From the IMG/VR virus record IMGVR_UViG_3300037278_000114, positions 1-64,000 of that record: a DNA stretch of 64,000 nt. One strand, 5' to 3'. The position numbers and the translations under genes are program-made. The notes beneath the pieces were generated by a model. It worked only from the letters and a program-made list of their open reading frames with translations. It made no database searches and was not told where the DNA came from. Origin of the DNA: a virus. This document shows, in pieces, positions 7,201-15,193 of this stretch (position 1 is the first letter of the stretch; the number at the start of each line of letters is the position of its first letter).

Positions 7201-7739
7201 AATAGACTCCCTTCAGATTGTCGGGCTCCGACCTGTTGTGTCTGGCGGGGTCTCCTGATGATTGCTTGTATTTCCTCCAAGGATTTTGCGTCGAGTATCA
7301 AGAGGGCACGGTTGTACCTGTCCCTGATACCTTGTTCACTTTTGGGTAGAGTATGAATCCGCTTCATGTTGATTGTAACATCCACCCGTTTCAGTCTACG
7401 GGAAGCTTCCCCCTGCCACGCCCGGACGATGAAGTCAACATAGACTTCCTTCTCAAGCTTGCGGCGAGTCACTCCGTCCACGATGTTGGCTACGACCGGG
7501 CCAAATTGTTCGAGGATGTAGGCGAGGGTGTATTCCGTGTCTTCTACCACGTCATGGAGCACGGCAGCGGACATAAACTCTTCGCGGGTGACGGGGATTG
7601 GACTTCGGTCGTACTCTTCACCCGCAGCCAGCATCACCACAAAGGCGTGGAGGATAGCAGGGTAGCCCTGCTTATCCAGCATACCTGCGAAAGCTGATGT
7701 GGCTAACCGGATTGCTTTCTCTAATATACCTGTACTCAT
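7197..7739 (-). CDS. Mesh1/SpoT-like HD hydrolase (180 aa)
   Basis: The HD fold of (p)ppGpp hydrolases is visible: H31 (ILHA), H62-D63 (AAVLHDVVEDT) with E66-D67, and a later LKRVDVTINMKRI with the last metal Asp. The length fits single-domain Mesh1-type enzymes that remove pyrophosphate from (p)ppGpp (or, in some, act on NADPH). The start was chosen because a TATACT box lies 8 nt upstream. Co-transcribed with the Zn-finger gene. It may blunt the host stringent response; substrate untested. Confidence 0.75.
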   Translation of the reverse strand: MSTGILEKAIRLATSAFAGMLDKQGYPAILHAFVVMLAAGEEYDRSPIPVTREEFMSAAVLHDVVEDTEYTLAYILEQFGPVVANIVDGVTRRKLEKEVYVDFIVRAWQGEASRRLKRVDVTINMKRIHTLPKSEQGIRDRYNRALLILDAKSLEEIQAIIRRPRQTQQVGARQSEGSLL

Positions 7740-7747
7740 ACACGAGT

Positions 7748-7775
7748 AGTATACCTGAGATAAACACGGCTCGAA
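7748..7775 (-). promoter_or_regulatory. Promoter TTCGAG-N16-TATACT for the HD hydrolase
   Basis: -35 at 7770-7775, -10 at 7748-7753, ATG 8 nt further. The leader would be 0-2 nt. Confidence 0.65.
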
Positions 7776-7811
7776 CAACTTTTTCTGGAACTTTTTCAGG
7801 AATGGTTTGTT

Positions 7812-7840
7812 TTCAACAGGTTAGGAGCCTGTGATAAAAT
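7812..7840 (+). promoter_or_regulatory. Plus-strand promoter TTCAAC-N17-TAAAAT
   Basis: -35 at 7812-7817, -10 at 7835-7840, six bases then ATG at 7847. Same architecture as the minus-strand leaderless promoters, which argues that the pattern is not a strand artefact. Confidence 0.7.
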
Positions 7841-7846
7841 ACCCAG

Positions 7847-8521
7847 ATGGAGACGGGAACCCCAGAAGCGTTGATGGCACGGGATTTCGAGAGCATGTTC
7901 GCTCCCGCTGACCTGCACCCGGACTTGGCCGCATACCTCGTCAAGGGGCCACCCTTCGACATGCTGCAACATCCGTTGGTCTACTCTGTACCATATCACG
8001 AAGTGATGAACAATCACCACAACCAACGGTACGAAATGTTGAAGGCCGATGCGGAGAAAGCTTTGAAGGAAGGACGAGCATTCCATTACGTCTTCCAGTA
8101 CGAGCGCCCGTATCGGCTTAACGCTCTGTGTGATTATCTCGACAGGAAGACCCTCAAGGACGGGGACTACTGGGACCTGCTGGGGGCGGTGTGGACGGAT
8201 TCGGAAAATTGCTGGCAGAACCTAGAAATCTGGAAGCGGTTGCTGAGGTCGAAGCGGAGCCAGAAGTTCCGCTTCATGGATGAGACAGAGCGGAAGGCCC
8301 TGAAGGAACTCCCGGCTGAGTTTACCGTATACCGTGGATGCGTTCGCGGTCTGAATGAAGAGGGGTTGTCGTGGACGCTCAATAAAGACAAAGCTGAATG
8401 GTTCTCCCAGCGATGGAGAAGGAAAGACGAGACCGCAATCGTACTCACGAAGACCGTGAGCCGGAAGCAAGTGTTCGCCTATCTGTTAGGACGTGGGGAA
8501 AGTGAAGTGATTATACTCTGA
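7847..8521 (+). CDS. ADP-ribosyltransferase-like protein, R-S-E type (224 aa)
   Basis: The C-terminal half shows the three ART signature positions: VYRG (R163), a S-W-T strand (175-177) and ESE (E218, E220), the ExE arrangement typical of Arg-modifying toxins. The N-terminal half is helical and unassigned. A leaderless plus-strand gene; its 3' end overlaps the facing 499-aa gene by 11 nt. Likely modifies a host protein with NAD; target unknown. Confidence 0.7.
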   Translation: METGTPEALMARDFESMFAPADLHPDLAAYLVKGPPFDMLQHPLVYSVPYHEVMNNHHNQRYEMLKADAEKALKEGRAFHYVFQYERPYRLNALCDYLDRKTLKDGDYWDLLGAVWTDSENCWQNLEIWKRLLRSKRSQKFRFMDETERKALKELPAEFTVYRGCVRGLNEEGLSWTLNKDKAEWFSQRWRRKDETAIVLTKTVSRKQVFAYLLGRGESEVIIL

Positions 8522-10010
8522 CCAGCTTGCCCGTGAGTTCCAAGCCGGGGAGAGCCGCCTTAATCTTGAGAGCCATCGCACGCGAGTAGAGGACAGCCTT
8601 AGCCTTGTTGGTGGTAAGGTGAATCTTACCGCCCTTATTGTCCACGCCGGAGACGTAAGCCACTGACGCCTTCTTGAGCTTGGTTGCATCCACCTGAATG
8701 GCGTACTTCATCGAAGCATACTTCGCTTCGAACTTCGGCCACACATCGCCCAGCATTACACTGCCGTCCGGGGACTGGCGAGAGTAGAAGAGAGCGAAGT
8801 CAGCGGCCTTACCGTCATCCACCTTTTGAACATTGTGTGCCCACATCTTGGCGTTATCCATAACTGACTTACGCCGTTCCGCGTCCGGCTTGATGTCATT
8901 CTGGCGACGGTCGAAGTCGAACAGACCACCATACTTCTTGGCCTCAGCAACTTCCTTATCGAAGAAGGACTTGATGAAGTCCTGCAACATCTGCTCGTAA
9001 CTTGCGTCAGCGGAGAGTGTGCTTTCGATGCTGTCCAGCCCAGCCCAGAAGGATTCAGCCTCATCCCCCTGAAGGTGCTTGGTAGCGTTGGCCGGGGAGA
9101 TGAGAACCACGTCGTTCCCACTCGCTTCATAGTCGTACTGCTTCGGTGCGGTGGTGGACATGTCGAAGGCAAGCTTGGGTTTCTTTTTGCGAAGGAGGGC
9201 GTTCTTGGTATGAGCGAGTACGCCCATCTCTTTGAGAGGGCCAGCCTTGTCTTCTTCGGTGAACTCGCGGTCGTGCTTGACTGGCGTCGGATGCAGGTTG
9301 CTCAGAGTCTGCCACAGTTCTTCGGAGTCCTGTCCCTGCTGTACCAACTCTCCGCCGCGTTCGACAAGGAAATAGGGCTCAGGACCTTCGTGAATCATGA
9401 CCTGAATGTCGGACTTGATGGGGTGGCAGTACACGGTGTCTTCCCACTCAGTGTCGGCTTCCTCGTCAATCACGTAACCCAGCTTTTTCAGGATGTCAAC
9501 CCACTGGTCTTCGGCAAAGACAGCGGTCTTGGCGGATGCGGTCTGCTCGATGCCCATGGTTTTGAGCAACTCGGCGTCATGGACGGTGGGCTCGTACATA
9601 TCCTTCGGCGGCTGGGGTTCACCCTTCTCCGTACCAGCCTGATAGATGTAGCCGTCATCGCCGACGTAGAGGTCTACGTTGCCAAACTTCTCGGATACCT
9701 TGGTAAGCTCGTCGCCATGCTTCGGCCAGTCGCCATCCCAAAAACCGGCACCGTGACCGACGCGGGTGAGCCAGAAGTCGTGACCGGCCTGATGTAGTCC
9801 CTCGCCTTCATCTTCAATCAGGGCTCCGCACTGTTGCTGGAACTCCTGACAATCCTTCACCATAGCCTCAAGGGACTCAGGGGCGATGTCGTCAAGGCTG
9901 TATTTGTCGAGGGGCTGGTCTTGGTCGTCGGTCGATGACCACAGGGCGGCTTCGATGTAAGCACTGGTGAACTCATCCAGATTGGGGGAGGCTACTTTTG
10001 ACTGGGACAT
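8511..10010 (-). CDS. Large phage protein with the conserved GHDFWLTR domain (499 aa)
   Basis: Residues about 10-125 contain a module common in phage proteins (FTSAYIEAALWS, GHDFWLTRVGHGAGFWD, DLYVGDDGYIY). The middle and C-terminal parts are soluble, charged and unassigned. AAGGAAG precedes the ATG. The function of the module is unknown to me. Confidence 0.8.
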   Translation of the reverse strand: MSQSKVASPNLDEFTSAYIEAALWSSTDDQDQPLDKYSLDDIAPESLEAMVKDCQEFQQQCGALIEDEGEGLHQAGHDFWLTRVGHGAGFWDGDWPKHGDELTKVSEKFGNVDLYVGDDGYIYQAGTEKGEPQPPKDMYEPTVHDAELLKTMGIEQTASAKTAVFAEDQWVDILKKLGYVIDEEADTEWEDTVYCHPIKSDIQVMIHEGPEPYFLVERGGELVQQGQDSEELWQTLSNLHPTPVKHDREFTEEDKAGPLKEMGVLAHTKNALLRKKKPKLAFDMSTTAPKQYDYEASGNDVVLISPANATKHLQGDEAESFWAGLDSIESTLSADASYEQMLQDFIKSFFDKEVAEAKKYGGLFDFDRRQNDIKPDAERRKSVMDNAKMWAHNVQKVDDGKAADFALFYSRQSPDGSVMLGDVWPKFEAKYASMKYAIQVDATKLKKASVAYVSGVDNKGGKIHLTTNKAKAVLYSRAMALKIKAALPGLELTGKLVRV

Positions 10011-10219
10011 TGGGCTTCCTTATAGAGAAAAATACGTCTATAAAGGGAGCCCGAAGCTACTTTTTCTCTACGAGATGATTGAATGCCCCGCCAGTCGGAG
10101 GTTGCGACAACGCACGTGTAGGCGTTGACTCTCACGATGGAGAGACGGGTGGTCTCAGGGTCTGGATGCGGTTCCAGTACAACTGGAACTACGTATGCGT
10201 GGCTGTTGCTATCTGCCAT
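9992..10219 (-). CDS. Small hypothetical protein (75 aa)
   Basis: Starts 3 nt after the stop of the membrane-protein gene and overlaps the start of the 499-aa gene by 19 nt. The tail is basic. Not recognised. Confidence 0.6.
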   Translation of the reverse strand: MADSNSHAYVVPVVLEPHPDPETTRLSIVRVNAYTCVVATSDWRGIQSSRREKVASGSLYRRIFLYKEAQCPSQK

Positions 10220-10222
10220 AAC

Positions 10223-10564
10223 TCACTTCACTTTCTTGGGGAGAAACTTGATGGTGACTTCAACGTCGTCACCCTCCTCAGCGGCCTCTTCAGTCGCACG
10301 GGATACCGCCAACGTCATAGACGGTGCATTACCCAGTAACGTCGATGAGGAGTCGTAGCTTTGAATGTCTATAGTCCCGCCGTCTTTGTTCTTACTCACA
10401 ATCCAAACCTTGTAAGGGATGGTGATGACTTCGGGAGGAGCCGGGGCTACATTGTTGGAGTTGGTTATGCTGGGTCTCAACACGGCGTAACCGAACTCAA
10501 ATGCACTCAGGCAGAGGACAAGGAATACAGGCACGCCAATCGCCATGTACTTTACTCTAATCAT
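10223..10564 (-). CDS. Single-pass membrane protein (113 aa)
   Basis: A signal-anchor helix at residues 8-27 is followed by a Pro-rich linker and an acidic soluble domain, probably periplasmic or outside. The AAGGAG ribosome site can pair with a CTCCT just upstream. Confidence 0.7.
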   Translation of the reverse strand: MIRVKYMAIGVPVFLVLCLSAFEFGYAVLRPSITNSNNVAPAPPEVITIPYKVWIVSKNKDGGTIDIQSYDSSSTLLGNAPSMTLAVSRATEEAAEEGDDVEVTIKFLPKKVK

Positions 10565-10570
10565 GAATGT

Positions 10571-10584
10571 CTCCTTGACAGGAG
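10571..10584 (-). promoter_or_regulatory. Hairpin sequestering the ribosome site of the 113-aa gene
   Basis: Minus-strand CTCCT-gtca-AGGAG places the AGGAG Shine-Dalgarno in a 5-bp stem about 6 nt before the ATG. It could throttle initiation. Confidence 0.4.
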
Positions 10585-10607
10585 TCTATCATAAAAGTTG
10601 GAGTTTT

Positions 10608-10772
10608 CTACAAATTAGTTTCACCCAAGTCAACCCCACACCAGTACAGAGTTGCAGCCGGGTGTTCTTCGGTTGCGTACTCTACTGTAATCGTAGAGGG
10701 TGGAAGGGGGTTCTGACATGAGAGCCAATAACCGTCATGCTGGGTGTACGTGTTGCTCCTGTCATCGGTCAC
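10608..10772 (-). CDS. Small hypothetical protein (54 aa, GTG start)
   Basis: Reads as a well-composed protein (YTQHDGYWLSCQ, ATLYWCGVDLGETN). GGAGGA lies ahead of the GTG. It overlaps the upstream 29-aa ORF by 11 nt. Confidence 0.6.
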   Translation of the reverse strand: MTDDRSNTYTQHDGYWLSCQNPLPPSTITVEYATEEHPAATLYWCGVDLGETNL

Positions 10773-10851
10773 TGAGGGCTTCCTCCGCGTCTACTAGGAA
10801 GTAGTCGCTAGGGGGAGGCCCAGCCGCGTTGATGACAACGAGATAGCTCAC
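10762..10851 (-). CDS. Micro-protein (29 aa, GTG start)
   Basis: The GTG overlaps the TGA of the DUF5664-LAGLIDADG gene (GTGA). The peptide SYLVVINAAGPPPSDYFLVD looks coding rather than random. Part of the same operon as the next small gene. Confidence 0.5.
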   Translation of the reverse strand: MSYLVVINAAGPPPSDYFLVDAEEALSDR

Positions 10852-11813
10852 TTGACAAGTGCCTTCTTTACATTGGCTTTGAATTCCTCGAACAGGGGTT
10901 CAGGCTCAGGTTTGTTTTTCAAGTTCAAGGTGTTGATTTTGTCCTTCATGCTTCTCATCTGTTCCAAATCCGATTCGAATAGTCCCTTGCGACCGGGATT
11001 GAGAGAAGAAGCAAGAGCGTGGAACTTGAGAGCAACTTCGGCCTGTTCCGATTTCACGATGAGCAAGGGGGCAACCAACTTAGCTACCTCCGCTGCTGCT
11101 GCGTGACTCCACACTAATGCCCATGCTGTCGCATGTTTGTCGGTCGCCTTGCGAGTCTGCATCACAGAGCCCCCGAATCTAGCCTGAATGGTTTCTAACA
11201 ACCCCTTGTTGGTGTTGTAGACATAGCTCCTAAGGTAGTAGGACTCTTTACGCTTTTCTTCCCTCTTCACAATGGTTATGGAGCCCTCTGCATCAATCAT
11301 AGCGGCCAGATAAGCCGAAGTCATTTGAGAAGCTACCTCCGCATTTATGCCACGAAGCTTCAACCAACCAATCTCTCTCTGAGAGAGGGCCGGTGGAGGG
11401 GGGTCTCCCGGAGACCAAGGGTTAATATGGTCAGCGAGGTTGTTGAAGGACTTGCTACGATACCCGGTGGATACCCATATACCCATTTGGAGGGCGTTCA
11501 ATAGATTCCATATAGCTTGGGGGAGATGGGCTTCTGAACGGTCGCCTTCTCTGTAACGTTCGATGTGACGAAGGGCTGAACCTAATAGGTCGCCAATTTT
11601 CATCCCATTTTCCCAGTTGCGGTCGTCCCCATTTCCAGTCTTGCTCCGACCTTTATTACCAGCCTCATAAATACAGCTAACAAGGGCTAAAGCCTGACTA
11701 GGCATCCACTCGGGGGCACCCTTACCTGTACGACTGTCACGTTGAGCACCACCTTCGTAAATGGTCTCACCAGCAGCACTCTTCTTGAACCCTACATCTA
11801 AAGTATCGCTCAT
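10848..11813 (-). CDS. DUF5664 (dNTP pyrophosphohydrolase-like) fused to a LAGLIDADG endonuclease (321 aa)
   Basis: Residues about 19-130 match the phage DUF5664 family, annotated as dATP/dGTP diphosphohydrolase-related (GGAQRDSRTGKG, NWENGMKIGDLLGSALRHIERY, HLPQAIWNLLNAL). Residues about 165-275 are a LAGLIDADG domain (AYLAAMIDAEGSITIV, YLRSYVYNTNKGLLE). Normal DUF5664 proteins end after the first part. The in-frame tail looks like a homing endonuclease inserted near the 3' end. A TATTAT box lies 5 nt before the ATG, so leaderless expression is possible. Confidence 0.8.
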   Translation of the reverse strand: MSDTLDVGFKKSAAGETIYEGGAQRDSRTGKGAPEWMPSQALALVSCIYEAGNKGRSKTGNGDDRNWENGMKIGDLLGSALRHIERYREGDRSEAHLPQAIWNLLNALQMGIWVSTGYRSKSFNNLADHINPWSPGDPPPPALSQREIGWLKLRGINAEVASQMTSAYLAAMIDAEGSITIVKREEKRKESYYLRSYVYNTNKGLLETIQARFGGSVMQTRKATDKHATAWALVWSHAAAAEVAKLVAPLLIVKSEQAEVALKFHALASSLNPGRKGLFESDLEQMRSMKDKINTLNLKNKPEPEPLFEEFKANVKKALVK

Positions 11814-11825
11814 GCAGGATAATAC

Positions 11826-12309
11826 TTACTTCTGGTGGATAAGAATCGTACCATTCTGCACTTCGATGACGGGATTGGTAATGACCGTGGAACCAGTGGA
11901 GGCAACTGGGGCTGAAGTTACTGCTACCGGGGTCTTAGCGGCCTGTACGGGGATTGCCATCTTCTGCACGGCGACGATGTAGCGACTGCCGCTGTCCGAT
12001 GAGATAGGAGTCCAGAAGTAGTCTCGGTACTGTACCTTGACTTCGTACTGCCCGTTGAGAGCATCCTTCAACTGAGCGTACACTGCGTCGTCGGTGACCG
12101 TGCCATTCAGAGGCGTGGTGGAGAAGGAGCCGGAGCCGCCGTTCATGCCGCCACGGACAATCTCAACTTCGTTGGTCGTGTTGAGTACGCCTTCCTGCGA
12201 TACCTTGATGACAGAGCCGACCTTCTCGCCGTTGCCGACAAGATGGGTGCAGCCAGTGAGGGCGAGGGCGGACGTGAGCAATACTGCTTGTTGCGATGCG
12301 ACGGTTCAT
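11826..12309 (-). CDS. Putative lipoprotein; signal peptide split by an apparent 1-nt frameshift
   Basis: From 12281 down the frame reads LLTSALALTGC (lipobox LTGC), then a small beta-rich secreted domain, and ends at 11826 (151 aa from the TTG at 12281). The natural start, ATG 12309 with AGGAGATAAC, is in another frame and gives the expected basic n-region MNRRIATS. One shifted base between about 12281 and 12292 restores a complete lipoprotein signal. It is either a real frameshift or a sequence error. Confidence 0.65.
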
Positions 12310-12310
12310 G

Positions 12311-12526
12311 TTATCTCCTGTATTCGACAGCGGTCAGGTAGTACCGGCTGTCATCGAAATCCTTGACGTTCCCGATTTGCGTGTTGGGGCTAACCTCCGA
12401 TGAGACCTGTGCTTGGTGTGGGAGTCCCTTCCTTTCAAGGTAACCCCGCACCGCATACAGAATCTCATCCTCAGCCACAGTACACATCGGGACTTCAACT
12501 TCGAGCGTGATTCGTTTGACCTTCAT
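12311..12526 (-). CDS. Small hypothetical protein (71 aa)
   Basis: AAGGAAA site, ATG 12526. The beta-alpha-beta pattern (KRITLEVEVPM, VRGYLERKGL, SRYYLTAVEY) is typical of small phage proteins. The HNH gene upstream overlaps its start by 32 nt. Confidence 0.7.
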   Translation of the reverse strand: MKVKRITLEVEVPMCTVAEDEILYAVRGYLERKGLPHQAQVSSEVSPNTQIGNVKDFDDSRYYLTAVEYRR

Positions 12527-13151
12527 GAATTTCCTTTTGGTGTTGAACCAACCGTTTAGCCCAAGCTAGGAACTCCACCACTGTCATGGTGCTCTTCGCT
12601 ATGTTACAGAACTTGCAACAACTGACCACGTTATCAACGGAATATGCTCCCTCGCTATCAATTCGGTCGAGCCCATTGATAACTATCCAAGCCTTATCCC
12701 ATCTCTCTCTACTTACCTCAGTCACCCCTCCAGCCGCTCTACCCCCGTTATGGAAAATTTTACCGTTGTACCTTTGACAGGGGGCTGAACCACAGTACCC
12801 ACAATCTCTGTATATAAACCCACAGAAATCGTCAAGGGTTATATCGAACCGGATACCTCTAGTCTTAGCAGAGGATTTTGTACGGGAGAAAAGGTACGTT
12901 TCTGACGCTTGGGCTGGTGCGTGGGTGGGTTTAACCCCGTAAGCGCGATCTTTGTACCGCATACACCCACATGACTTCCGACGACCCGTAACTATGTTTC
13001 CTGTGGCTTCTTCAAAAGTGACGCCACAGACACAGCTACATACCCATAGTTGCCGGAGATGCCCACCCTTACTTTCCCTTTTACCCCCCTTAGTCAGCAC
13101 GTCAAAATGACCGTGCTTTGTGGCGGTTAAATCAATAAACTCCCTTTTCAT
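12495..13151 (-). CDS. HNH endonuclease, phage homing type (218 aa)
   Basis: The N-terminal Cys-rich segment (CSCVCG, SCGC) resembles the DNA-binding part of related phage HNH genes. The C-terminal core INGLDRIDSEGAYSVDN with CCKFCN carries the HNH and zinc residues. It lies upstream of, and overlaps, a small gene, as mobile endonucleases often do. A 16-bp perfect inverted repeat lies just upstream. Confidence 0.85.
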   Translation of the reverse strand: MKREFIDLTATKHGHFDVLTKGGKRESKGGHLRQLWVCSCVCGVTFEEATGNIVTGRRKSCGCMRYKDRAYGVKPTHAPAQASETYLFSRTKSSAKTRGIRFDITLDDFCGFIYRDCGYCGSAPCQRYNGKIFHNGGRAAGGVTEVSRERWDKAWIVINGLDRIDSEGAYSVDNVVSCCKFCNIAKSTMTVVEFLAWAKRLVQHQKEIHEGQTNHARS

Positions 13152-13159
13152 GTGTACCT

Positions 13160-13202
13160 CGAATATGGCATTCTTACTAACTAATAAAGAATGCCATATT
13201 CG
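13160..13202. repeat. 16-bp perfect inverted repeat between the LemA-like and HNH genes
   Basis: Arms 13160-13175 and 13187-13202 (CGAATATGGCATTCTT) with an 11-nt AT-rich loop. There is no U-tract, so it is a weak terminator at best. It could be an RNA processing hairpin, an operator or a trace of the HNH insertion. Confidence 0.7.
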
Positions 13203-13208
13203 TAAAAC

Positions 13209-13793
13209 TTACTTACGTAGATTAAGTGCATCTGCTTTATGCGTATTAAAATCCTGTTGTGTCTTGTCCGAGGTCAGGATAGCATACTTGTCTTCGGCAC
13301 CATCAGGCACACCGCACTGGATGTGAGGGTAGCTACCGATGGTGTTATAGAACCGGCCAGAGGTCGTCGCCTTCAGCATGAGACCATAGCTCTGCTTCTC
13401 GCTGATAAGTTTCGTCTGCGAGGCTTCGAAGGTCGAGTGGAAGGACTCAATCTGCTCCTGCACCTTGCGGTACAGAGAGGCATCAATCTGCGGGTTGGAT
13501 TCCTTGATGAACTGAAGCGTAGCCTGAGAGCCGTTGGCTCCGTAGCGGCCAGTCAGGGCACCCTGCCAGACCTTCTGCATGTCGTCACGGTAGTTCTCCG
13601 GCACCTGTGCCGTCTCCATGACTTGCTTCCAGCCGTTGTCGTAGACGTTCTTCATCTGTTGATACTGGGCCGGGATGTCCACTTCGAAGTGGTTGGCGTC
13701 GTTCGAGAAGCTGATGTAGCCGCCGACTAGCATGACGCCAAACAGGACGAACACGCCGACGATAGACAGGACGATGATAGTTCCCTTCTTCAT
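13209..13793 (-). CDS. LemA-like membrane-anchored protein (194 aa)
   Basis: One N-terminal membrane helix (residues 5-25) is followed by a long helical domain with LemA-type spacing (QYQQMKNVYDNGWKQVMET, YRKVQEQIESFHSTFEASQ). LemA family function is not settled; they are membrane proteins often beside TPM-domain genes. AGGAGA precedes the ATG. The next gene upstream is a TPM-like membrane protein, so the pair resembles the bacterial arrangement. The family call is by pattern only. Confidence 0.6.
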   Translation of the reverse strand: MKKGTIIVLSIVGVFVLFGVMLVGGYISFSNDANHFEVDIPAQYQQMKNVYDNGWKQVMETAQVPENYRDDMQKVWQGALTGRYGANGSQATLQFIKESNPQIDASLYRKVQEQIESFHSTFEASQTKLISEKQSYGLMLKATTSGRFYNTIGSYPHIQCGVPDGAEDKYAILTSDKTQQDFNTHKADALNLRK

Positions 13794-13803
13794 TTTGAAT
13801 CTC

Positions 13804-14892
13804 CTAGTACCGCGAGTTGTACGATGACGAGTCATCGGTGATGTCGTTTTTGACTGACCATATAGCCAGCCCAATGCTGAGCAGCACGGAAATGATAAAG
13901 CTGACCCACAGCGAAGTTCCTGAAGGCTGGAAGCTACGCATGAGGTACTTCATATCCTTCATGTGCATCCTCACGAACTTGTTCTGCACCGTGGTTGCGA
14001 TGGTCTTGACAATCGCGTCCCGCTGGTCGAGTGTGCCGATTTCCTCGATGCTATCCTTGAGAACAATCTTCAGGTCGGAGTTGGTAGACCACGACATTAC
14101 ATCGGCGAACTCCACCTTGTGACCATCCTTCGACCCGATGACAACCGTCACGTCGTTCTTCTTGCCGCCCATCCACTTATCCTTGAGGGCCAGCATATAC
14201 GAGGCGTCGTCGGTGGGGACGAAGATGAGTATGACGTTGACCTGCTTGGACGGGCCGAGCAACTTGTTCACGTTGTTCGCCAACAGCCAGTTCCACGTAT
14301 TCATGTCGATGTTGGGCACGCCCATGTTCACCACAGCGTCGTGGCTGTAATAGTCGTACACCGTGTCCGGGTATGGGGGCAGCATCGCGGCGAACTTCAC
14401 CACGTCGCCCTTAGTGCCGAGCAGAACGCTGTCGGGGTTGGCACGGATGTAGTTCGTGAAGGTGTGCTGAGAAGAAAAGGGCTGGCCGGGGTAAACGGCG
14501 TCCCAACGCTTGGGCTCGATGAGGCCCTGACGGTCTTCGCGGTCGATGTCGATGGCCTCTCCGGTCGTGGCATGGACTGTCCAGTCCACGTCGAACGCAT
14601 GTTCATAGCACGTCGAGCAGTGGCGGTTGCCCTTGCTGTCAGTGTAGCAGTTGCAGTCGTAGGAGTGAGAGCACGACACAACATCGCGTGTGCGGGAGGT
14701 CACCTGACCGTTCCAAATCTCAGTGTCCGTGGTACTGGAGTTGTAGGCCACCGCGAGACAAATGCCGACGCACACCGCGACGACGCCTAGCTGCCCGAGA
14801 AACTCATAGATGGTCACCTTGCCCTTGAAGAAGAACAAAGCACCCAACGCGATGATGAGAGGAACGCACATCAGCATCAGAAAATCAAGCAT
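13804..14892 (-). CDS. Membrane protein, possibly TPM-domain-like (362 aa)
   Basis: Two N-terminal membrane helices (about 4-22 and 32-50) and one near the C-terminus (about 335-352) flank a soluble domain. A Cys/His-rich loop (CSHSYDCNC, HCSTC) lies at about residues 75-96. The central part (NVILIFVPTDDASYM) could be a TPM-type fold, mainly suggested by the LemA-like neighbour. The start overlaps the upstream gene by 8 nt. Confidence 0.6.
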   Translation of the reverse strand: MLDFLMLMCVPLIIALGALFFFKGKVTIYEFLGQLGVVAVCVGICLAVAYNSSTTDTEIWNGQVTSRTRDVVSCSHSYDCNCYTDSKGNRHCSTCYEHAFDVDWTVHATTGEAIDIDREDRQGLIEPKRWDAVYPGQPFSSQHTFTNYIRANPDSVLLGTKGDVVKFAAMLPPYPDTVYDYYSHDAVVNMGVPNIDMNTWNWLLANNVNKLLGPSKQVNVILIFVPTDDASYMLALKDKWMGGKKNDVTVVIGSKDGHKVEFADVMSWSTNSDLKIVLKDSIEEIGTLDQRDAIVKTIATTVQNKFVRMHMKDMKYLMRSFQPSGTSLWVSFIISVLLSIGLAIWSVKNDITDDSSSYNSRY

Positions 14893-15094
14893 TGGAGTCC
14901 GCTTTCTTGGTTGTATCGTCATTCTCCCAATGACGGGGAATCATGTCCCGCAGATAGCTACGCTTGCGGGTGAAGATCGGGGTCTTCTCGTCAATCTGCC
15001 AAGTGCCTCGCTGGAGGACGGCAAGGGCAAGAGGGAGGGCTACGTTGCGTGCATCAAGAGCCTCAATCGAGGATACGAACTTAACAACGTTCAA
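14885..15094 (-). CDS. Hypothetical protein, probably 5'-truncated (69 aa from a TTG)
   Basis: The sequence EALDARNVALPLALAVLQRG...RKRSYLRDMIPRHW looks strongly coding, but there is no ATG or ribosome site. The only upstream start is TTG 15094, where the opposite strand begins to encode an HNH endonuclease remnant. It is likely the remains of a longer gene whose 5' end was replaced. Confidence 0.5.
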   Translation of the reverse strand: MNVVKFVSSIEALDARNVALPLALAVLQRGTWQIDEKTPIFTRKRSYLRDMIPRHWENDDTTKKADSNA

Positions 15095-15193
15095 TGGGTC
15101 TACAAACCCATCAATAACATGAAGTGGAAGCTACCACAAGACGAGTTCACTCGCCTTTGTCGCTTGGTGGTGGCTAATTCAAGTCAGCGATGA
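15001..15193 (+). pseudogene. Remnant of an HNH homing endonuclease C-terminus
   Basis: The plus strand encodes SLNRGYELNNVQWVYKPINN then KLPQDEFTRLCRL, the conserved end of phage HNH endonucleases (compare DRINSTKGYSRDNVQWVHK in the intact gene at 53363-53917). The HNH core upstream is missing or scrambled. Its 3' end overlaps the next minus gene by 20 nt. Confidence 0.6.
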
